Shown here piece by piece: positions 1 to 8,520 of a stretch of DNA of 29,076 nt. Numbering within the stretch: position 1 is the first letter of the stretch; every line of letters starts with the position of its first letter. Below the pieces are notes generated by a model that saw nothing but the letters and a program-made list of their open reading frames with translations, had not been told where the DNA came from and searched no databases. Source of the stretch: VRUE01 sp033856195 (lineage in GTDB: Bacteria; Actinomycetota; Thermoleophilia; Solirubrobacterales; 70-9); assembly GCA_033856195.1 (NCBI GenBank), contig JAWVFL010000066.1, forward strand, positions 1-29,076, in the 5' to 3' direction. The translations under genes and the position numbers were made by a program.

Positions 1-767
1 GCGCATGCCTTTTCAACCCGAGCCGAGATCGAAGCCCCATCGGCAAAGTCGAAGCTCGCCAGCGCCAGGGGGAAGACCGTGCGCCTGGAGCCCTCGGGAG
101 CCGGGCAGCCGGCGTTGAAGTAGGAGAGCTCTTTGCCTTTGAAGCGGTATTTGCGCCTCAAGGTCAGCTTGATCCGATCGACGTAGCCCCAGTCCCCCAG
201 GGCCTGGGGCAGGGATGCCGACAGCCTGGTGCCATAGGCGCCCCTGGAGACGTGGCGGATCGAGAAGGGGATGACGAAGGAGCTGAAGAAGGGGTTGGCG
301 GTGAAGATGTGGGTGAAGATCACCGGCTTGCCCTGCTGGCGTCCGTTGAAGATCAAAAGCCGGCCGTGAGTCGCATAAGCGCCTTGATCCGGCAGGACGA
401 TGTGGGCCCAGAACTGCCCGGAGCCGATCAGGGCATCGCCGCAGCTTGACAGGGCTCTTTCGGTCGATGCGGGCTGTATGCGTGCGAGCGGGCAGCTCGG
501 CAGTCCCTTCGACTGCAGCAAGCCGTGTTTGTTGACCTCCACGGTCATCTCCTGCAGCTGGGAGGGGATCCCGCCGTGGGGGGCCGAGAGGTGCCCGGAG
601 ACGAAGACGGCGATCGGAGCCGTTCCCTGGCGGGGGAGCTTGTAGGGGAGGATCTGGGAGAGGACGGTGATCCGCAGGTTGCCCTCTTGGACCACGGTGG
701 CGTGGGCCAAGGATGCGCACGCCAGTAGCGCCACCAAGGTGGCAAGGGCCCCCGCCCGCCTTCTCAC
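1..767 (-). CDS. Exported protein of the Cys-repeat surface family, 3' end missing
   Basis: Reading leftward from GTG 767, the frame stays open for 255 codons to the window edge, so the C-terminus is missing. The start lies 3 bases after the stop of the 1171-aa gene, making it the third gene of a tight unit. Residues 1-23 form a signal peptide (basic MRRRAG, hydrophobic stretch, SLAHA cleavage-like end). The mature part shows a segment with LPSCPLARI followed by SSCGDALIGSG, which resembles the Cys-containing repeats of the 940-aa protein two genes upstream, so I infer a shared beta-rich fold. No catalytic motif was recognised. Many overlapping antisense frames exist, but only this frame has a signal peptide and a normal position in the operon. 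It is probably secreted or cell-wall associated; function unknown. Confidence 0.75.
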   Translation of the reverse strand, partial: MRRRAGALATLVALLACASLAHATVVQEGNLRITVLSQILPYKLPRQGTAPIAVFVSGHLSAPHGGIPSQLQEMTVEVNKHGLLQSKGLPSCPLARIQPASTERALSSCGDALIGSGQFWAHIVLPDQGAYATHGRLLIFNGRQQGKPVIFTHIFTANPFFSSFVIPFSIRHVSRGAYGTRLSASLPQALGDWGYVDRIKLTLRRKYRFKGKELSYFNAGCPAPEGSRRTVFPLALASFDFADGASISARVEKAC

Positions 768-770
768 TTC

Positions 771-3700
771 CTAGCCTGCCCTGTGCCTGTGAGGAGCCTC
801 TCGGGAGCGCTTGCCTCGCTTGTGCTTCTTCGCCTGCTTTTTCTTCTTCTTGTGGGCTTTCTTGTGCTTCTTCTTGGTCGTTTTCTGTTCATCGACGTTG
901 CCGGAGCCTTCGAAGCTCGAAGAGCCGGGCGTCGGGTCGCTGGGCGGCGTGTAGGTCGCAACGCAGGCTTCGCCCTGGCATTCGCCCCTTGCCAATTCGG
1001 TTTCTGCCTGGATCCCTCCGTCTTCCCTGGCCACGTAGAGATCGATCAGGTCGTCTTTGTCTTTGAGGGAGAGCGCGTCTCTGGTGGTGAAGAAGACGTT
1101 CTTTCCTTCCGGGTCTGCGGCGAGGAAGTTGGAGTCGTTGGGTTCATGGCCGGCCGAGATCAGAGAGACGCAGCCGTTTTCCTTTTTGCAAGTGCCGACT
1201 CCCTGGGGCTCGTACTGGTAGACGTCTTCGACGTTGCCGTTGGTGTCGCCCACGACGAGCGAGTCGGCGCTGTCGAAGAAGAGGCGGCCTTGGTCGGTCA
1301 GGTAGCGGGCCTGTTCTTGGGAGCCCGTTGCGTGCAGCGCCACCCGCGGGAAGGAGTTGCCGTGGGGGTGTTCCCCAACCGGGTTGCAGGAGGGGCAGGT
1401 CAGCTCGCCGGTCACCGAGTCATAGAGGAAGGCCTCCACGCAGGGAGCAGAGCCGCTGTATTTGAGCGTGCTCTGATCGAATTTGCAGGCGCCGATGCTG
1501 TCGATGCCGGTTAGCCCGGCCGTGGCCGGGGAGTTAAAGGCAAGCCAGCGCCCGTTGGGGCTGGCTTGGGCTGCACGGCGAACCGGCGAGGCCGCCCAGA
1601 CCGCCCGCTGTTCGTTGTCGCTGTCACGAAGCGACGCCACGTAGGCGAGGCCGCCTTCGCTCCAGGCATAGAGGTTGGACTTGCCCGCTTCGGCCATTGC
1701 ACCCTGATCGTTGGGCGCTCCGTCGAGAACTTCGGTATCGACGAAGTAGACGTGGGAGAGATCGTCGCTTTGGCCGACCAGGCCCTGGAAGCCGCCTTTT
1801 CCTTCAGTGAGGTCGGTGCTGGTCTCCGCTTCGAGGTCATAGATGACGCCGTCTGAGAGCAGGAGCTTTGAGCCATCGACCGAGGCACTGAGGAACTTGC
1901 CGACGTGGTCGGGGATTTCAGTTGTCGTCTCGCCGTCGTCTCTGACGTAGACCTGGCCCGAGTCCGAGCTCCAGAAGACGTGCGAGCCATCGGGCGAGAT
2001 CGCGTAGGAGAAATCGGCGGCTGGGGGCGGTTCTTGGGACAGCTGAACGCCCGAGCCGAAGCTAGTACCGGGGATCGTTTCGGCATTGCCGGGCTGCACG
2101 TTGACCAGGTGCAGCTCACCGCCCGACCATTCGTAGAGGTTGTCTTTTGTGACTCCGCCATCGACTGCTTCAGGAGCAAAGGGCGTTTCCCCGGTCAGCG
2201 CGTCGTTTGCGGCGAAGAAGATGCGCGAGAGGTCCTCTGAGGCGCCGGCGTATTCGATTTTGAGGGGTTCGAGCCCTTTTGGCGTGCGGTTGGGCGGCGC
2301 CTGCTTCAGAAGCGGCTCGAAGCCGAAGCGATTGTCTGTCTGCTCGGCGAAGAGGTTGCGGTAATCGGCCGGAGCTTCAGGCGTCAGGGATGGGTTGGTC
2401 GCGAAGACGATCGCGGCTTCGAGGTCGCTGCTCAGGGCAAAGGCTTCGAAGATGGCGCCGCCGGCAGCGCCGGCGAGCGGCGGGCCGAGGTGCGTCGTCT
2501 GCCAGCCGCTCGGCGTTCTCCGCGAGATGTGCTCGTCGTATTCGGAGGGGCCTTCGTTGAGGGTGAATGGGGTGCCCTGGTAGGCGATTCCGTTGCCGTC
2601 CGCTGTGACCACGGTGGGGTAGCGGGCGGCGGCGATGCCCGGCTTGCATTCCGTTCCGCAGCTGGCCTTGCTGGGTTCGGCAGGCAGCACCTGCCCGCCG
2701 CCCTTCTGGATCGGCGAGACGAGCTCCCACGCGCGTCTGTCGGGAAGTCCCAGTGCCTCGTTGGGGAAGGTGCGGAAGGCCTGATCGTCTCCTCTGTCTT
2801 CGCAGACTTTGCTCGGTTCAGCCACCGCGCAATGGCTGGTGGCGATCGCGCGGTAGTGGTAGACGGCGTCCGGGATGAGGCCGGTGATCGGAGCAGAGGC
2901 GCTGAGCGCTTGCTGGCCGCCGCCGAGGACGGCGCCGCCCACCGGCACTTCGACCGCCCCGGCGAAGCGATCGGAGGCTTCGTTTGCCTCCCAGGCGGCC
3001 AGGTCGATGTATTGGAAGGCGTAGGAGGTCAGGCTGCCCTTGGGGTTGATCTGGGCGCTGAGGGTGGCGCTTGCCTTGGTCACCTGGATGACCGACTCCG
3101 ATTCCACCACCGGGGGGATCTCTTCGGGTTGGGCGAGGATGTAGCCGAGGGGGCCTCGGCCTACGGCTTCGGGGGGACAGCTGCCGGTGCTCGGACACAC
3201 TTCCGCCGTGCCCGCATAGAGCACTCCCAGCGGGCGCGAGGGCTCATACTGGCGCAGTGGGTTGAAGGCCATCGCCGTGATCTCCCCCCGCTGGGGCACC
3301 GCGCTGAATTTCCCCCCGGCTATCGGCATGAATTTGCCTTCTGAGTCGCAGGCGGAGAGCTGGTAGATCTTGCGCTCGCCGATCTTCCCGTTGTAGTAGA
3401 AGGGCTCGCCGGTCTCGGGGTTGACGGTCATGCTCGTGATCCCGCCTGTGGCGAGGCTGAAGCTGCAGAGCAGCGTGCCCGTCGAGTCATACTCGCCAAT
3501 GAAGTCGTCGCCCGACAAGGTGTAGATGTTTCCGTCTTCGTCCAGCACCGGGCTTCCCGGCCCGGGCGCTCCAGATCCGCTGATGATTTCCCCGCTGTAT
3601 TCGTATTCGCTGTAGTCGCCGGGCGTTTTCGGTTTGAACACCATCAGCCGGTGTTGGAAGTTTTGGTCTTCGTCGTAGAGGTAGACCTCTCCGGCGTCGT

Positions 3701-4286
3701 TGACGGCGATGTTGCCCCCGCCCCGGTGGTATTTGCTCGGGCTCGTCGCGATCGTCCCTTTTCCTGGGCTGGCGTCTTGTTCCCCGAATTCGGCGATCAG
3801 TTCCGAGGCGTCGGGGTTGTAGACGCGGACCACGTCGGGGGGAGTCGGTGAGTTGACGGCGAAGAACACGTAGACGTTCCCCGTCGTCTGGTCGACTTCG
3901 ATGTCGACCCCGGCGTTGGGCGCATCCGGAACAGCGGCACAGTTCGGATTTTTGGGCGGTTCTCCTGATTTCGGTCCGCAGCGTTTGAGCTGGGTCCAAG
4001 CCAGTTCGAATTCTCCCTCGGGGCTGAAACGCGCAGCGTGCCATTCACCTGCGTTGTAGCCGGCGGTATAGAGGGTGCCGGGGGCCACGCCGCCTGCGCC
4101 GGTGCGGTTGATCGCCATGCCGCTGAGACCGCCGAGCTGCACCTCTTCGGGAAAGATCCCTCCCGGCGGCGCACTCAGCGTCCCGCCGAAGTGATCGACT
4201 GTTTCGAAGCTCGCTGCGGCGGATGAGGCGCTCAGCAGGCCAAGCGCAGCCACCACCACGGTCAGGATCATCGTTCTCGCTCTCAT
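771..4286 (-). CDS. Large exported beta-propeller/FN3-like protein with lysine-rich tail
   Basis: 1171 aa. Residues 1-26 are a signal peptide ending SSAAAS. The next 350 or so residues carry short NHL/YVTN-like strands (NVYVFF, RVYNPD, GEVYLYDE, NIYTLS, IGEYDSTG), suggesting a propeller. A fibronectin-III-like segment follows at about 400-520, recognisable by ATLSAQINPKG and GLIPDAVYHYRA. A second WD40/TolB-like block covers about 560-1130 with repeats such as ISPDGSHVFW, NLYEWSGG, DLSHVYFVD and ASPNGRWLAF. The last 37 residues are almost all Lys, His and Arg, probably anchoring the protein to an anionic envelope polymer. The ATG overlaps the TGA of the upstream gene (ATGA), so translation is coupled. 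This architecture is known as a common lineage-specific expansion in Solirubrobacterales, but no function is established; adhesion or envelope structure is a guess. Confidence 0.85.
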   Translation of the reverse strand: MRARTMILTVVVAALGLLSASSAAASFETVDHFGGTLSAPPGGIFPEEVQLGGLSGMAINRTGAGGVAPGTLYTAGYNAGEWHAARFSPEGEFELAWTQLKRCGPKSGEPPKNPNCAAVPDAPNAGVDIEVDQTTGNVYVFFAVNSPTPPDVVRVYNPDASELIAEFGEQDASPGKGTIATSPSKYHRGGGNIAVNDAGEVYLYDEDQNFQHRLMVFKPKTPGDYSEYEYSGEIISGSGAPGPGSPVLDEDGNIYTLSGDDFIGEYDSTGTLLCSFSLATGGITSMTVNPETGEPFYYNGKIGERKIYQLSACDSEGKFMPIAGGKFSAVPQRGEITAMAFNPLRQYEPSRPLGVLYAGTAEVCPSTGSCPPEAVGRGPLGYILAQPEEIPPVVESESVIQVTKASATLSAQINPKGSLTSYAFQYIDLAAWEANEASDRFAGAVEVPVGGAVLGGGQQALSASAPITGLIPDAVYHYRAIATSHCAVAEPSKVCEDRGDDQAFRTFPNEALGLPDRRAWELVSPIQKGGGQVLPAEPSKASCGTECKPGIAAARYPTVVTADGNGIAYQGTPFTLNEGPSEYDEHISRRTPSGWQTTHLGPPLAGAAGGAIFEAFALSSDLEAAIVFATNPSLTPEAPADYRNLFAEQTDNRFGFEPLLKQAPPNRTPKGLEPLKIEYAGASEDLSRIFFAANDALTGETPFAPEAVDGGVTKDNLYEWSGGELHLVNVQPGNAETIPGTSFGSGVQLSQEPPPAADFSYAISPDGSHVFWSSDSGQVYVRDDGETTTEIPDHVGKFLSASVDGSKLLLSDGVIYDLEAETSTDLTEGKGGFQGLVGQSDDLSHVYFVDTEVLDGAPNDQGAMAEAGKSNLYAWSEGGLAYVASLRDSDNEQRAVWAASPVRRAAQASPNGRWLAFNSPATAGLTGIDSIGACKFDQSTLKYSGSAPCVEAFLYDSVTGELTCPSCNPVGEHPHGNSFPRVALHATGSQEQARYLTDQGRLFFDSADSLVVGDTNGNVEDVYQYEPQGVGTCKKENGCVSLISAGHEPNDSNFLAADPEGKNVFFTTRDALSLKDKDDLIDLYVAREDGGIQAETELARGECQGEACVATYTPPSDPTPGSSSFEGSGNVDEQKTTKKKHKKAHKKKKKQAKKHKRGKRSREAPHRHRAG

Positions 4287-7105
4287 CGGCTAGCTCCCCT
4301 GCGCTGGTGGCGCGTTTGCTTCTTGGTCTTGCCCTTGCAGCCCAATGCCAAGAGCTCGGGCTTCTTGTTCCATTCCTTGCCGTTGTGCCCGGTGAAGGAG
4401 GCTTCGGCCTTATGGGTCCCCTTGCAGAGGTTGGTGCTGTTGACGAAGAGCCCCTTCTTGCCGCCGAAGAGGCTGATCACCGCTGTTCCGACCGGTGCGT
4501 CAGGGGTCGCTTCGAAGGTGTTTCGGAGCCTTCCTTTGACCGAGTCGACCCGTCCCACCAAGGTGACGTCGATCTCGCCGTTGTGGATCGCCGCGACCAC
4601 GTCAGGCAGCTGATGTTCGGATGATCTGAGGAAGACGGGCCCTGTGAGCGGTTCGGAGAGCAGCGGTGTGCTCACCACGGCTTTGCCGTAGATCGATCCC
4701 GCCGGGCACTTTTCTCCCGGGTGGGCTCCCTGCTTGAAGACGACCCTGGTGCAGATCGTGTTGAAGTGGGCGTTCTCGATGAACTCGGACTTCGGCAGGG
4801 TTACTTCTGTCCTTCTGATCCCCGCTTCGCCGATTCCGTTCATGCGCAGGACCGCTTTCAGCGCCGGATGGGATCCGCGTCTTGTGCCGCCTTTCAGCTT
4901 CAAGGAGAGGCGGGGCTTGAAGGGAAGGGCGGCGCAGTCGGCTGCCTGGAAGGGGGTTGCGACGGTTACGGGCCGATCGTCTGCTTCGGAGGCGAAGTCC
5001 AGCCCTGAGCCAAGGAGAGTGCTCGCCGTAGACGTTCTCTTACAGCTGGTCGGGTTGAGGACGAACTGCGATCTGTCGGTATAGGCCCTGATGTCGCGCA
5101 GGTGAACCGGTACCCCCCTGATGATGTGGGGGATCGGGTCGGTCCCGGTAGCGTCGAGGAAGACTTCCCCGGTTTCGGGATCGATGCGGAAGGCGTTTCG
5201 TATGACCACGGTGCCGAGGTCGAAGGGGCCCGCCTTTGCGGAGGTGATCGCCACCAGCGATATCGCCGAGCCGTGGTAGGGGCCGGCGAGGTAGAGCTTG
5301 CCCGGCACGTAGGCGAGGGCGCTGCCGACACCCGAGCCGGCCAGGGAGTGGCCGATTTCAGAGGCGGCGGGACAAGACGGGCTTTCGATCTCTTCCTGTC
5401 CCCCGTGCTGCCCTGTCCTCGCGATCGCTTGGGCGATCCCCGCCTCCGGGCAGAAGGAGACCCCGGCCAGCTTCGCGACCAGGCCCGGCGGCAGCTTGAT
5501 CGAGAAGTGGGTGATCTCCTGTTCGGCGTCGGTTCTGAACAGGCGGACGTTGAAGGGGGAGAATCTGCCGGCGGCGTTGTTGATCGAGCCGGCGATCAAC
5601 CACGGCTTGAAGGGAGGAAGCCCTCCCGAGGGACAGGGGCCTGCGTCCGGTCCCTTTTCGATCTGGAAGGAGCCGGTGACAGGGACGGCTCCTGTGTCGT
5701 CTTTGGCCGAGAAGGGGGTGAATCTCGCGAGGGTCTGGTATTCGCCACATGCACTCGGGGTCGCAAGCGGCGCCCTTGCTCCTTCGCGGAAGTGCAGCTT
5801 GAAGGAGGAGAACGGGATCGGCGGCAGGTCATCGAAGGTGGTGGTGATCTGACCCGTGGTGGGATCCAGCTCGATCTTGCCGGCCTGCTTCAGGAACACA
5901 CCTCTTTCCTGCGCCCTGCCGATCATGTAGAGGGCGGTGAGGGAGCCGAAGGGGTTGTCGTATGGAGCGGCCAGATAGAGAGAGCCTTCGACTGGTTCTT
6001 CCAAGAGTGGGGTGAGGACGTGGATCGAGCCGAGCTTCGATGCTTCCGGGCAGCCTTGACCTGCTTTGGTGCCGAGCTGCTCCGATTCGTATTGGGCTTG
6101 CGTGCAGATCGCGGCCCCTTCGGCGAAGGAGGGGTTGACTGTCGTGCCAAGAGGAAGCGTCACTACCGCCTTGCGCGGCTCGGTTTCAGCGTTGGCGCCC
6201 TGTCCCAGCAGGCCCTGGTTCGCCAGCCGCAGCTCGAAGTCGAGTCCTGATGGACTGGAAGCGAGCTTGCTCGTCGGCTGGGAGGAGATCTGCGGGCTGA
6301 AGGGGACCGCGTCGCAGCCGACGATCGGGGTCGGGTCCCCGGCGAGATCGCGCAAGGGAACGACCTCTTCTACGTAATGATCGGGTTCCTGTTTGGAGGC
6401 GACCTTGATCGTCGTGGTGGTTTCCCCGCAGGAGGCAGGCATGGTCAGGAGGGGGGGGCGTTGGCCCTGGGCCGAGCAGCCTTGGATCGCTCCGCCGGCC
6501 ACATCCGCGCAGGTTCGTTCCGGGTCGTGGCTTTTGTCCGAGGGAGTGCCCCAGACCGTCTCGGTGACCGAGGTGATCTCGAGCGGCAGGTTGGGAGCAG
6601 CGGCGGCGATCCGGTAGCCCTTGTCGGTCAGGGCCGAGAAGTTCTGGAGCGGGACGAAGTTGAAGGCCGAGAAGCCGAACTGGGCCGCGACTCCCGGGGG
6701 AGGCGTGAGGTTGTAGAGCGGGGTGATCGCCTGTCCGACGCCGAAGGCGGTGGCCCGCAGCACCCCCACCTGTGTGGAGCCCGGGCAGCGCGGCGTTGCG
6801 CCTTCGAACTGGCTGCGTGAGCAGCGCGGCACCGCCTGGGGGTTGCCGATGAAGCCCGCCGGCAGCTCGACGAAGGTGTCGCGCATTTCCCCGCCGATCG
6901 TGTGTCCGTCTCCGCCTGTCCTCAGGTCGAAGGCGACCGTGAAGGAGTCGGGGTGAGATCCGGCTTGGGTGTCGACCGTGCCATTGGGGTTAAGCGCGGT
7001 GACGGTCGCCGAGCCGGGGACGAATTCGAGCTCGGCTTGGGCTGCGGTGGGAAGGGCCAGGGCGGCGAGCAGGGCCAGGAGGCCGATTGTCTTAGGGGCG
7101 ATCAC
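4283..7105 (-). CDS. Exported protein with four Cys-containing internal repeats
   Basis: 940 aa from GTG 7105. This start is chosen because a perfect AGGAGGT lies 5 bases upstream and the GTG opens a clean signal peptide (IAPKTIGLLALL...PTAAQA, 24 aa); the open frame to 7243 is an upstream extension without a signal. Four repeat units begin near residues 80, 320, 540 and 770. Each has an LPxG-like turn, a Cys, a QF/QY or similar pair, then a CPxxSxxG Cys; three continue with TPLL..P..G or GKLYLAGP. The C-terminal tail is basic (KTKKQTRHQRRGASR). It shares an ATGA overlap with the downstream 1171-aa gene. No enzymatic motif was found. The family is recurrent in this lineage; likely an extracellular, disulfide-stabilised beta protein. 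Confidence 0.85.
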   Translation of the reverse strand: MIAPKTIGLLALLAALALPTAAQAELEFVPGSATVTALNPNGTVDTQAGSHPDSFTVAFDLRTGGDGHTIGGEMRDTFVELPAGFIGNPQAVPRCSRSQFEGATPRCPGSTQVGVLRATAFGVGQAITPLYNLTPPPGVAAQFGFSAFNFVPLQNFSALTDKGYRIAAAAPNLPLEITSVTETVWGTPSDKSHDPERTCADVAGGAIQGCSAQGQRPPLLTMPASCGETTTTIKVASKQEPDHYVEEVVPLRDLAGDPTPIVGCDAVPFSPQISSQPTSKLASSPSGLDFELRLANQGLLGQGANAETEPRKAVVTLPLGTTVNPSFAEGAAICTQAQYESEQLGTKAGQGCPEASKLGSIHVLTPLLEEPVEGSLYLAAPYDNPFGSLTALYMIGRAQERGVFLKQAGKIELDPTTGQITTTFDDLPPIPFSSFKLHFREGARAPLATPSACGEYQTLARFTPFSAKDDTGAVPVTGSFQIEKGPDAGPCPSGGLPPFKPWLIAGSINNAAGRFSPFNVRLFRTDAEQEITHFSIKLPPGLVAKLAGVSFCPEAGIAQAIARTGQHGGQEEIESPSCPAASEIGHSLAGSGVGSALAYVPGKLYLAGPYHGSAISLVAITSAKAGPFDLGTVVIRNAFRIDPETGEVFLDATGTDPIPHIIRGVPVHLRDIRAYTDRSQFVLNPTSCKRTSTASTLLGSGLDFASEADDRPVTVATPFQAADCAALPFKPRLSLKLKGGTRRGSHPALKAVLRMNGIGEAGIRRTEVTLPKSEFIENAHFNTICTRVVFKQGAHPGEKCPAGSIYGKAVVSTPLLSEPLTGPVFLRSSEHQLPDVVAAIHNGEIDVTLVGRVDSVKGRLRNTFEATPDAPVGTAVISLFGGKKGLFVNSTNLCKGTHKAEASFTGHNGKEWNKKPELLALGCKGKTKKQTRHQRRGASR

Positions 7106-7197
7106 TTCATACCTCCTTGGTCGTGGTTTAGCTGCCCGCAAGGCAGTGCCGCGTGCAGCATGAGTCCCGCGATCTCGTTGTCTTGCCGTTTGCCCAT
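7102..7197 (-). CDS. Possible 31-aa leader ORF coupled to the 940-aa gene
   Basis: ATG 7197 opens a 31-codon frame (starts MGKRQDNEIAGLML, ends DQGGMK) that stops at TGA 7102-7104. That TGA overlaps the GTG start of the 940-aa gene as GTGA. The AGGAGGT that serves the large gene lies inside the last codons of this ORF, an arrangement typical of translational coupling or leader-peptide control. A weak GAGG precedes its ATG. Its coding status rests only on position, since the ORF is too short for codon-usage judgement; it could be a chance frame in the leader. Confidence 0.35.
   Translation of the reverse strand: MGKRQDNEIAGLMLHAALPCGQLNHDQGGMK
7111..7117 (-). promoter_or_regulatory. Perfect Shine-Dalgarno deciding the GTG 7105 start
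   Basis: The minus strand reads AGGAGGT five bases before GTG 7105. The nearer ATG (7110) meets a stop after two codons, so the GTG is the functional start. This is one of few strong ribosome-binding sites in a window where most starts lack one. Confidence 0.8.
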
Positions 7198-7216
7198 GTC
7201 CTCGCCTTGACTTGGG

Positions 7217-7247
7217 ATAGGTGGCGGCCGGATCGGCCACCACCTAT
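7217..7247 (-). terminator. Hairpin after the collagen-like gene
   Basis: A 31-base inverted repeat: 8 paired bases, one C/A mismatch, 5 paired bases, and a 3-base GAT loop. It lies 21 bases downstream of the collagen-like gene's stop and before the next gene on the same strand. No T-run follows, so it may terminate by another route or act as a 3' stabiliser or attenuator. Confidence 0.5.
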
Positions 7248-7267
7248 GACCTAGCTGATTCCTGCGC

Positions 7268-8068
7268 TTAGGGGGCGGTGACCGCCCAGGTGCCTTCGAA
7301 CTGGGCAGTGGCTTCCCTCAAGAGTGCGACTTCGCCTTCTTTGAGAAAGATTCCGCCTTCGAGATTGACCCCGCGCACGAACGACCCACTAACGCCGTAG
7401 CCTCGTTCCCCGGATTCCATCGGCGGCATTCGCGCTTCCAGGCTTACTGATGCATTTTCAAAGGCTTCAGCCCCTGTGTAGACGCATAGAACGCCTTTGG
7501 GAGCAGTTGGCTCTTCGAGGGTTCCACTGCATCCGCTGCTGCCGAATTGTTCTAGTTCAGTCTCTTCCTTGCTGAACACGAATGCTTTATTTTTTCCGGC
7601 CGTCGCCAGAGGGATCGGGAAGGAGATTGCGTCCATCACAAGTGGTGAGAAATTGGTGACGCTGGACTCGTTGTACTCCCAGGTGCCCGTCTCGGTCTGA
7701 CCGGAGGGCAGCGTTGCGGTGAAGCCGCTGAAGCCGGTCGCGCCTGTAGCTCCGATCGGTCCTGTCACCCCGGTCGCGCCTTTGTTTCCCTGCAGCCCGG
7801 TCGCGCCTGTTGGCCCTGCGGATCCAACTCCTCCGGCCGCGCCGTTGGCGCCGGCATCACCCTTGGCACCCGCGGGCCCTGCCGGCCCAGCCGGCCCGGT
7901 AGCGCCCTTGGGACCACGTGGCCCCTTCTTGGCTTTGGCCGAGGCGGTCGCCTTGCCGCCTGAAGAACCACTCGAGGCGGCGTATGCGCCGCCGAACATT
8001 GCGAAGACTAGGGCGATAACCGAGATCACTCCCGGGATGCCAAATCGCGTGCGTAGCGTCGAGAACAT
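7268..8068 (-). CDS. Exported or anchored collagen-like triple-helix protein
   Basis: 266 aa. Residues 10-31 form a hydrophobic signal/anchor (VISVIALVFAMFGGAYA), then a short Ser/Lys linker. From Gly49 to Gly115 there are 23 consecutive Gly-X-Y triplets without interruption (GPAGPAGPAGAKGDAG and similar), the hallmark of a collagen triple helix. Residues 116-266 form a non-repetitive C-terminal domain with two Cys near CSGTLEE and VLCVYTG, presumably a trimerising or binding head. ATG 8068 has AGGAGAG upstream and a long leader from a TTGACA-type promoter. Bacterial collagen-like proteins with this plan usually sit on the cell surface; the ligand is unknown. It precedes the three-gene exported-protein unit but is separated from it by a hairpin. 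Confidence 0.88.
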   Translation of the reverse strand: MFSTLRTRFGIPGVISVIALVFAMFGGAYAASSGSSGGKATASAKAKKGPRGPKGATGPAGPAGPAGAKGDAGANGAAGGVGSAGPTGATGLQGNKGATGVTGPIGATGATGFSGFTATLPSGQTETGTWEYNESSVTNFSPLVMDAISFPIPLATAGKNKAFVFSKEETELEQFGSSGCSGTLEEPTAPKGVLCVYTGAEAFENASVSLEARMPPMESGERGYGVSGSFVRGVNLEGGIFLKEGEVALLREATAQFEGTWAVTAP

Positions 8069-8091
8069 CTAGATCTCTCTCCTTGTCCCGT

Positions 8092-8136
8092 GAGCCCCTC
8101 TGCCCGCCGCTTCCCTTTGCGGCTTCCGCGAGGCTC
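8092..8136 (-). promoter_or_regulatory. Two-stem structure in the collagen-gene leader
   Basis: In the minus-strand leader, GAGCC (8132-8136) pairs with GGCTC (8092-8096), enclosing a GCCGC/GCGGC stem with an 8-base AAAGGGAA loop. It sits 24 bases upstream of the ATG and just before the ribosome-binding site. No known riboswitch class was recognised. Confidence 0.35.
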
Positions 8137-8226
8137 GGTTATGTCCCTGTACTTGTCGTTCCCTTGATGGGCTTGCGAGGTGAAGCTAGTTCCTAGAAAG
8201 TGCTAGCTGTACCGGCAAGTAGCGCC

Positions 8227-8255
8227 AGTGAAGCACCCTGATCAAGGGTTGTCAA
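8227..8255 (-). promoter_or_regulatory. Promoter of the collagen-like gene
   Basis: The minus strand carries a perfect -35 TTGACA (8250-8255), a 17-base spacer and TTCACT (8227-8232) as -10. The spacer contains the interrupted palindrome ACCCT-N5-AGGGT, a possible operator. The predicted leader is about 150 bases. A second CTAG-rich inverted repeat (AGCTAG/CTAGCT, 8184-8208) lies just downstream. Confidence 0.5.
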
Positions 8256-8325
8256 GGGAAAGTTCCCAAAAGAAAAAGAGCGTTCCCATAGGCGTTCCTG
8301 GGGGGGATAGAGGGGTACCGAATGG

Positions 8326-8355
8326 TTAGTCTGCTCCCAGACGCGTCGCTAGACT
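8326..8355 (+). promoter_or_regulatory. Leaderless-type promoter of the 52-aa gene
   Basis: TTAGTC, an 18-base spacer, then TAGACT ending six bases before ATG 8362. The +1 would coincide with the start codon. Confidence 0.5.
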
Positions 8356-8361
8356 TGCCGA

Positions 8362-8520
8362 ATGGCGAGAAGAGTTCTCAGCGGCGATATTCGTGACTTG
8401 GAGCAGGGCCGGGCAATCCGGCTTCAGGCTGACCATCGGGCACCGATGAACGAGCGGCTCGCACGGGTTCACAATCTGTCCAAGCAGATGAGCGCCATCA
8501 AGGGCGTCGCGGCGCGTTGA
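8362..8520 (+). CDS. Small basic 52-aa protein, partner of the nucleotidyltransferase remnant
   Basis: ATG 8362 to TGA 8518-8520 gives 52 aa (begins MARRVLSGDIRDLEQG, contains MNERLARVHNLSKQMSAI). It is intact, with a well-formed leaderless promoter. Its stop overlaps the TTG start of the nucleotidyltransferase frame (TTGA), so the two were translationally coupled. Small genes coupled to DUF6036/AbiEii-type nucleotidyltransferases are typical of toxin-antitoxin-like pairs, so this may be the antitoxin or partner; that role is inferred from context only. No HTH or ribbon-helix-helix motif is clear. Confidence 0.6.
   Translation: MARRVLSGDIRDLEQGRAIRLQADHRAPMNERLARVHNLSKQMSAIKGVAAR

Noticed and set aside
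5102..6250. Plus-strand open frame of 382 codons within the 940-aa gene
   Set aside because: Antisense to a gene with signal peptide, ribosome-binding site and internal repeats; the translation has no recognisable domain.
7106..7243. 46-codon N-terminal extension of the 940-aa protein
   Set aside because: It is not hydrophobic, passes through the hairpin at 7217-7247, and ignores the perfect ribosome-binding site and signal peptide at GTG 7105.
7720..7990. Short tandem DNA repeats that could suggest a CRISPR or VNTR
   Set aside because: The periodicity is 9 bases and in frame with Gly-X-Y triplets of the collagen-like protein; there are no constant repeats with unique spacers.
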